Shown: one piece after another, positions 58,477 through 64,000 of the stretch | Position numbering within the stretch: position 1 is the first letter of the stretch | How the letters are laid out: each line of letters opens with the position of its first letter | From: Pseudomonas sp. MUP55 | GTDB taxonomy: Bacteria; Pseudomonadota; Gammaproteobacteria; Pseudomonadales; Pseudomonadaceae | Direction: 5' to 3' | Assembly (NCBI RefSeq): GCF_034043515.1 | Contig: NZ_CP138214.1 | Coordinates: forward strand, 1,054,001 to 1,118,000 | DNA length: 64,000 nt | Notes under the pieces: generated by a model | The model's input: the letters and a program-made list of their open reading frames with translations, nothing else | What the model was told of the DNA's origin: nothing | The model's database searches: none | Position numbers and translations under genes: made by a program

Positions 58477-60138
58477 TCATTTGCGGGGTGGCCCTTGCAG
58501 GTCAAGCGGCGCGGCGTTATCGGCGCGACCGCGAATCAGCGATTCCGGATGCCGGCCCAGGTAATCCGAAAGCTCGCGCAAGGAGCGCGACATGCGTGCC
58601 AGTTCATCCAGGGTCTGGGTCAGTTGCTCGCGCTGCGGCGAGTCTTCGGCCAGGGTAGAACTGGCCGACTGCAGGGTCTTGCTCACGTCGGCCAGCGTGG
58701 TCTGCACGCCGGGCAGGGTCTTGGCGTTGAACTGTGCCAGGCCCTTGCGCAACTCGACCAGGCTGGCGTCCAGATTGCCGGCTATACGCTCGACAGGCAG
58801 TTGGCTGATCTTGTTGACGATGGCTTCGAATTTTTCCTGCAATTGCTCCAGGTTGCCGGGGATGGTGGGAATGCCCACGGGGCGCTGGTTCGGGTCAAAC
58901 GCGACTTTGTCGGCCTTGGGGTAGAAGTCCAGGGCGATGTACAACTGGCCGGTCAGCAGGTTGCCGCTGCGCGCCTGGGCGCGCAGGCCGTTTTCGATGA
59001 AGCTGCCGATCAGGCGCACACCAGCCGCCTCATCGTTCGGGTTGTGATTCATTGCCTTGAGCAGCTTGGTGTGCGCCTGGCCGAGCAGCTGCGGATAGAT
59101 CACGATGCCGACGTTGACCGGGAAGCTGCGCTTCTTGGCATCGAAATCCAGGTTGATCGAGACCACCTTGCCGAACTCGACACCGAGGAATTCCACCGGT
59201 GCGCCTACCCTCAGCCCGCGCAGGGCCTGGTCAAAACGCAGCACCATGTATTGCCCTTCGCCATTGGGCGGGGCGAGGGCACTTTGCTGGTCGTCGAACA
59301 GCTCAAAGTTGCGGTTTTCCTCGGCGGGCTTGTCGTTGGGGCTGTAGGGCGGTGCCTGGAAGGAGATCCCGCCCATCAACATCGACGACAACGATTCGGT
59401 CTTCAGTTCGAAACCATTGGCCCCGACATTGAGATCGACACCGCTGGCGTTCCAGAAGCGTGTGTTTTCGGTGACGTACGCGTCATTGGGCGCGTGCACG
59501 AACACTTCGATATTCACGCCCTTGCCCTCGCTGTCCAGTTCGTAGGCAACCACTTGGCCGACCGGGATCTTGCGGTAATAGATGGGCGAGCCGATATCCA
59601 GCGAACCCAGGCCCTGGGTATGCAGGGTGAAGCGTTTGCCTGGCTCGCCATAGGTGATGGGCGGCGGGTTTTCCAGGCCTTTGAACTGTTTGGCGCGGGT
59701 GTTGGATTGGCCGATATCGGCACCGATGTAATCGCCGGACAGCAGGGTATCGATGCCGGACACGCCGCCTGCACCGATGCGCGGGCGGACCACCCAGAAC
59801 TTCGAATCTTCGCGGGTGAAGCTTTCAGCCTGCTTGGCCAGTTCGACGGTGGCGTTGACGCTTTTCTGGTCATCGCTCAAGGCGACATCGGTGACGTGGC
59901 CGATGACCACGCTGCGGTACTTCACCTCCGTCTTGTTGGCCACCAGCCCGCTGCCGGTCTTGAAGTTGAGGATGATGGTCGGGCCCTGTTGCAGCACGCT
60001 ATGAACCACCAGCGAAACTCCCACCAGCACGGCGACAATCGGCACGATCCATACCAGCGAAACGCTGAAGCGGCGTGTCTTGATCTCGGGTTGCCCCGCA
60101 GGCTTGTCAATATCAGCGTCAGCCTTGGATGAGCTCAT
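58477..60138 (-). CDS. pqiB: PqiB MCE-domain intermembrane transport protein
   Basis: PqiB forms a hexameric tube of stacked MCE domains with a C-terminal coiled-coil needle that spans the periplasm for lipid transport. The 553-residue protein has one N-terminal transmembrane helix (VSLVWIVPIVAVLVGVSLVV), three MCE repeats (GSGLVANKTEVKYRSVVIG, GSPIYYRKIPVGQVVAYEL, GLRVGAPVEFLGVEFGKVV) and a helical C-terminal stretch. ATG 60138 lies inside the pqiA2 reading frame, a 20-bp overlap. Confidence 0.94.
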   Translation of the reverse strand: MSSSKADADIDKPAGQPEIKTRRFSVSLVWIVPIVAVLVGVSLVVHSVLQQGPTIILNFKTGSGLVANKTEVKYRSVVIGHVTDVALSDDQKSVNATVELAKQAESFTREDSKFWVVRPRIGAGGVSGIDTLLSGDYIGADIGQSNTRAKQFKGLENPPPITYGEPGKRFTLHTQGLGSLDIGSPIYYRKIPVGQVVAYELDSEGKGVNIEVFVHAPNDAYVTENTRFWNASGVDLNVGANGFELKTESLSSMLMGGISFQAPPYSPNDKPAEENRNFELFDDQQSALAPPNGEGQYMVLRFDQALRGLRVGAPVEFLGVEFGKVVSINLDFDAKKRSFPVNVGIVIYPQLLGQAHTKLLKAMNHNPNDEAAGVRLIGSFIENGLRAQARSGNLLTGQLYIALDFYPKADKVAFDPNQRPVGIPTIPGNLEQLQEKFEAIVNKISQLPVERIAGNLDASLVELRKGLAQFNAKTLPGVQTTLADVSKTLQSASSTLAEDSPQREQLTQTLDELARMSRSLRELSDYLGRHPESLIRGRADNAAPLDLQGPPRK

Positions 60139-60763
60139 CCGAGGTCTCCTCATTGTGTGAATTTTCCCAGATCAGCCGGGGATCGAAACTCATGGCCGCC
60201 AGCATCGTGAACACGACCACCAGCCCAAAAAACAGAATGCCCAGGCGCGGCTCGATATTGCCCAGGGCCTGGAACTTCACCAGCGCGGCCACGAGTGCGA
60301 CCACGATTACGTCCAGCATCGACCAGTAACCGATCAGCTCGATAAACCGAAACAGCTTGGAGCGTTCCTTGCGCGCCCAGCCGCTATTGCGCTGCACGGT
60401 GATCAGCAGCAACCCCAGTGACAAGAACTTGATGCCAGGCACGGCAATGCTGGCGATGAAAATGATCAGGGCGATATCCCAGGCGCCATGCTGCCAGAAC
60501 TCCAGCACGCCGCTCATGATGGTGCTGTCTGCCCCGGAGCCGAGCATGGTGGTGTTCATCACTGGCAACACATTCGCCGGCACATAAAAGGCCAGAGCCG
60601 TGAGCAAGTAGGCCCAGGTGCGGGTCAGGGACTGCACCTTGCGTCGATGCAGGGGGGCGCCGCAACGATCGCATTCGGTGGGTTCGTTGCGCATGTCGCA
60701 AGGCTGGCCGCAGGTGTGGCACAAGCACAGGTTAAGCTCGCGGGCGGTGGGTGGTGAGGTCAT
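60119..60763 (-). CDS. pqiA: Paraquat-inducible protein A, second copy (PqiA2)
   Basis: The 214-residue protein has an N-terminal zinc ribbon (CHTCGQPCDM and CDRCGAPL) and four transmembrane helices (LTALAFYVPANVLPV, IALIIFIASIAVPGIKFLSL and others). In E. coli PqiA is one protein with two such domains; here they are separate genes. It overlaps PqiA1 by four bases (ATGA) and PqiB by 20 bases. Confidence 0.92.
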   Translation of the reverse strand: MTSPPTARELNLCLCHTCGQPCDMRNEPTECDRCGAPLHRRKVQSLTRTWAYLLTALAFYVPANVLPVMNTTMLGSGADSTIMSGVLEFWQHGAWDIALIIFIASIAVPGIKFLSLGLLLITVQRNSGWARKERSKLFRFIELIGYWSMLDVIVVALVAALVKFQALGNIEPRLGILFFGLVVVFTMLAAMSFDPRLIWENSHNEETSDELIQG

Positions 60764-61350
60764 AGGGTGTCCCACAGGTCGCGCACATCGCGCCCGGCAA
60801 TGCGGATCAGCAAAAGGCTAAGGGTGGCCAGCGCGAACAGGCCGATGCCGGGTATCACATCGAGCATGCCGGCCAGCTTGATCACCGCCACCATTGCGCC
60901 CAGCAGGCACACCTCCAGCATGCTCCAGGGCCTGAGTGCTTCCAGCCAGCGCATGCACAGCTTGAAAGCTGGCGAGCGTGTGCCCCTGAGGGCGAAACCC
61001 AGCACCCAAATGAGCAACAGCAACTGGAACACCGGCGCGATGATGATGGCAATCGCCGCTACCAAGGCGATAAACGTGATGGGCCCCAGGCTCAGCGCGA
61101 CTACCGAATCCCAGAGCGTCGCGCTGTTCTTCAGGCCCTGCAGGCTGATGCTCATCACCGGATAGAAATTGGCGAACGCCCACAGCACTGCCGCCGTGAC
61201 GGTCAAGGCGAGACGCTGTTGCACGGACAGGCCGTTATAGCGCTGCAACACCCCGTCGCAGCGGGTGCACAGGGCTTTTTGATGCCTGGCGAGCGTGACT
61301 TTTTGATACACGCAGTCGCAGTGTTCGCAGATGACCTGTTGGTTCGCCAT
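60760..61350 (-). CDS. pqiA: Paraquat-inducible protein A, first copy (PqiA1)
   Basis: The 196-residue protein begins MANQQVICEHCDCVYQKV and has the first zinc ribbon (CEHC and CTRC) and four hydrophobic helices (LTVTAAVLWAFANFYPV, LLLLIWVLGFALRG and others). It corresponds to the N-terminal half of E. coli PqiA, the inner-membrane partner of PqiB. It heads pqiA1-pqiA2-pqiB-pqiC, and the 161-bp spacer to the divergent hydrolase gene holds its promoter. Confidence 0.92.
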   Translation of the reverse strand: MANQQVICEHCDCVYQKVTLARHQKALCTRCDGVLQRYNGLSVQQRLALTVTAAVLWAFANFYPVMSISLQGLKNSATLWDSVVALSLGPITFIALVAAIAIIIAPVFQLLLLIWVLGFALRGTRSPAFKLCMRWLEALRPWSMLEVCLLGAMVAVIKLAGMLDVIPGIGLFALATLSLLLIRIAGRDVRDLWDTL

Positions 61351-61511
61351 ACGTATTGCTCCAGATGCGACTGACTGCAGTGTTGCTGATTGCCGTGGGG
61401 TTCAATGGCGTTTGCGTAGCTTAGCAGTAGCGCAGCCTTGATCGCTTCCAGCGTGGGGGCAAGCTCCACCATACTGTACTTGGAACGTGCCATAGAGCTT
61501 GCAGGACACCT

Positions 61512-62159
61512 ATGAATACCGAAAAAAAACCAGCGCTGATTCGCGAAACCTTCCCCGTCGGCCCGCTGCAGTGCAACTGCACCATCATTGGCGACCCGAT
61601 CACTAAAAAGGCCATCGTTGTCGACCCGGGCGGCAACCACGAGCTGATCCTGGCGCGTCTTGAAGCGCTGGGTCTGAAGGTGGTGAGCATTATCCACACC
61701 CATGCCCATCTCGATCACTTTCTGGCGTCCGGCCAATTGAAGGAAAAGACCGGCGCCACATTGCACCTGCACAAGGAAGACCAATTCCTGTGGGATAACC
61801 TGGAAATGCAATGCCAGATGTTCCGCGTGCCCTATACGCCCGTGCCGTCCCCGGACCGCTGGCTGGAAGACGATGAAGAACTGGCCTTTGGTTGCGGCGT
61901 GGCGCTGCACACGCCAGGGCATACCCCAGGCTCGATGAGTTTCTGGTTTGCCGACGCCAAACTGTTGATCGCCGGCGATACCTTGTTCCGGCGTGGGGTA
62001 GGGCGTACGGATTTGTGGGGCGGTGATCAGGCAACCATCGTGCGCTCGATCAAGCAGCGCCTCTATACGCTGGATGAAGGCGCCACCGTGGTGACCGGGC
62101 ACGGGCCGGATACGTGCCTGGGCGATGAGATGCGGGAGAACCCTTTTGTGCGGGCTTGA
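61512..62159 (+). CDS. Metallo-beta-lactamase-fold hydrolase (glyoxalase II-like)
   Basis: The 215-residue protein has the zinc-binding motif HTHAHLDH (near residue 60), His in HTPGHTPGSMSF (near 136), Asp in IAGDTLFRRG and a final His in VTGHGPDT (near 195). This is the short YcbL-type form without the C-terminal glutathione-binding domain of true GloB. Likely activity is thioester or related hydrolysis. An AGGA ribosome-binding site precedes ATG 61512. Confidence 0.9.
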   Translation: MNTEKKPALIRETFPVGPLQCNCTIIGDPITKKAIVVDPGGNHELILARLEALGLKVVSIIHTHAHLDHFLASGQLKEKTGATLHLHKEDQFLWDNLEMQCQMFRVPYTPVPSPDRWLEDDEELAFGCGVALHTPGHTPGSMSFWFADAKLLIAGDTLFRRGVGRTDLWGGDQATIVRSIKQRLYTLDEGATVVTGHGPDTCLGDEMRENPFVRA

Positions 62160-62337
62160 TTGACGCGCATGGCCGGAAACACATTCGTGTCTCCTTGGTT
62201 CAGGTGAAACTCGCTATGCTTTGTTACAGCACAAGCGGCGCTCGTGGAATTTTTACCGCTTGTCGTGTTCCAAACCCGGCACAGGTCCATTGCCCATGTC
62301 CTCTGCATCTCAGAATGCAAAAGTAGGAGCTTCCTTC

Positions 62338-63111
62338 ATGTTCACTCCGCGTCGTCTGCTTGTTGTCGCCACCGCCGTAGCCCTGTTGTCCGGCTGCGCT
62401 TCCCCTAATCCTTATGACGGCAGCCAGGGACAGGCCAGCAATGGTTCCGAAAGCGGCATGAGCAAGACCGCCAAGTACGGCGGCCTCGGCGCGCTCGCTG
62501 GCGCATTGGCCGGTGCGGCCATTGACCATAACAACCGTGGCAAGGGCGCGCTGATTGGCGCAGTAGTGGCCGGTGCTGGCGCTGCCGGCTACGGCTACTA
62601 CGCTGACCAGCAAGAGAAAAAGCTGCGCGAAAGCATGGCCAATACCGGGGTTGAAGTGCAGCGCCAGGGTGACCAGATCAAATTGATCATGCCGGGCAAT
62701 ATCACCTTCGCCACCAACTCCGACGCGATCTCCAGCAGCTTCTACACGCCGCTGAACAACCTGGCCAATTCCCTCAAACAGTTTAACCAGAACACCATCC
62801 AGATCGTTGGCTACACCGACAGCACCGGCAGCCGTCAGCTGAACATGGACCTGTCCCAGCGCCGTGCGCAGAGCGTGGCCAACTACCTGACTTCCCAGGG
62901 TGTGAGTGCCGCCAACCTGAGCGCACGGGGTGCCGGCCCGGATAACCCGATTGCCAGCAACGCAGACGTGAATGGCCGTGCCCAGAACCGTCGCGTGGAG
63001 GTGAACCTTGGTCCGATCCCTGGCCAGCAGTACGGCCAGCCAGGTGCCCAGCAACAGGCGCCACAACAGAACAACCAGTTCCAGGGCAACCCGTACTCGC
63101 AGTACCAGTAA
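62338..63111 (+). CDS. OmpA-family peptidoglycan-binding lipoprotein (YiaD-like)
   Basis: The 257-residue precursor from ATG 62338 begins MFTPRRLLVVATAVALLSGC with an LSGC lipobox. Glycine-zipper segments follow (GGLGALAGALAGAAID, GALIGAVVAGAGAAGYGYY), then an OmpA C-terminal domain (VGYTDSTGSRQLNMDLSQRRAQSV) that binds peptidoglycan. The tail is Gln/Pro-rich. The upstream frame (62221) is rejected because TAGGAG sits eight bases before 62338. A perfect terminator follows. Confidence 0.92.
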   Translation: MFTPRRLLVVATAVALLSGCASPNPYDGSQGQASNGSESGMSKTAKYGGLGALAGALAGAAIDHNNRGKGALIGAVVAGAGAAGYGYYADQQEKKLRESMANTGVEVQRQGDQIKLIMPGNITFATNSDAISSSFYTPLNNLANSLKQFNQNTIQIVGYTDSTGSRQLNMDLSQRRAQSVANYLTSQGVSAANLSARGAGPDNPIASNADVNGRAQNRRVEVNLGPIPGQQYGQPGAQQQAPQQNNQFQGNPYSQYQ

Positions 63112-63120
63112 ACAATCGCC

Positions 63121-63165
63121 ACAAAAAAGGGCGCCGTGCAGTCCATGCACGGCGCCCTTTTTTGT
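63121..63165. terminator. Perfect bidirectional terminator
   Basis: The 20-base arms 63121-63140 and 63146-63165 are exact reverse complements with a 5-base loop; the inner part is GC-rich and the ends are A6/T6. It serves both the OmpA-type gene and the converging dolP. Confidence 0.97.
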
Positions 63166-63179
63166 GGGTGACGGTTACA

Positions 63180-64000
<821 letters not shown>

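Noticed and set aside
58456..60132. A 558-codon plus-strand frame over pqiB
   Set aside because: The minus strand encodes PqiB with three MCE domains; the plus-strand frame is a shadow.

Overview
The window is an ordinary chromosomal stretch of a fluorescent pseudomonad, most like the Pseudomonas fluorescens group. The evidence is GC-rich codon use, a gene order from gatA to hisC that matches (from memory) the P. aeruginosa PA4483-PA4447 block, and three families of short palindromic repeats typical of P. fluorescens-type genomes. I see no prophage, transposase, CRISPR array, rRNA or tRNA gene.

Layout. 1-12 kb: gatCA end (minus), then mreBCD-maf-rng-yhdP-nit-tldD (cell shape, RNA processing, envelope lipid transport), darP (minus) and pmbA/tldE. 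14.2-18.1 kb: an iron-starvation operon behind a Fur box, fagA-fumC-orfX-sodA, then a ZIP metal transporter. 18.1-25.1 kb (all minus): kdsD-kdsC-lptC-lptA-lptB, then rpoN-hpf-ptsN-rapZ-npr, which joins LPS synthesis and export to sigma-54 and the nitrogen PTS. 25.4-33.7 kb: mlaFEDCB (outer-membrane lipid asymmetry), ibaG, murA, hisG, hisD, hisC. A nested palindromic element of about 295 bp lies between hisG and hisD. 33.7-34.2 kb: a repeat-rich junction with a diverged second copy of the hisC 3' end. 34.2-48.3 kb: uraA-upp, hpt, a WbuC-type cupin, mqo, several small conserved proteins, an acyltransferase, an SRAP protein, an M48 lipoprotein protease, a Mn exporter behind a yybP-ykoY riboswitch, rsmC and hprA. 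48.3-57.9 kb: a LysE exporter, a tandem repeat array, then an accessory-looking set (AlkK-like acyl-CoA ligase, DUF1302 protein, DUF1329 protein, large MalT/LuxR-type regulator). 57.9-64 kb: pqiA-pqiA-pqiB-pqiC, a metallo-beta-lactamase-fold hydrolase, an OmpA-type lipoprotein, dolP and the end of a gmhA/diaA gene.

Themes. Envelope biogenesis dominates: MreBCD, MurA, Kds/Lpt, Mla, Pqi, YhdP, DolP and OmpA. Metal economy is the second: Fur-controlled iron-independent fumarase and Mn-SOD, a ZIP importer and a Mn-riboswitch exporter. The observations I rate highest are the multi-arm palindromic element between hisG and hisD, the hisC 3'-end duplication, the repeat-encoded C-terminus of Mqo, the tandem composite repeats at 49 kb, the AlkK/DUF1302/DUF1329/LuxR cluster and the apparent AUU start of mreC. 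All functional calls come from reading motifs and gene order; no database search was run.
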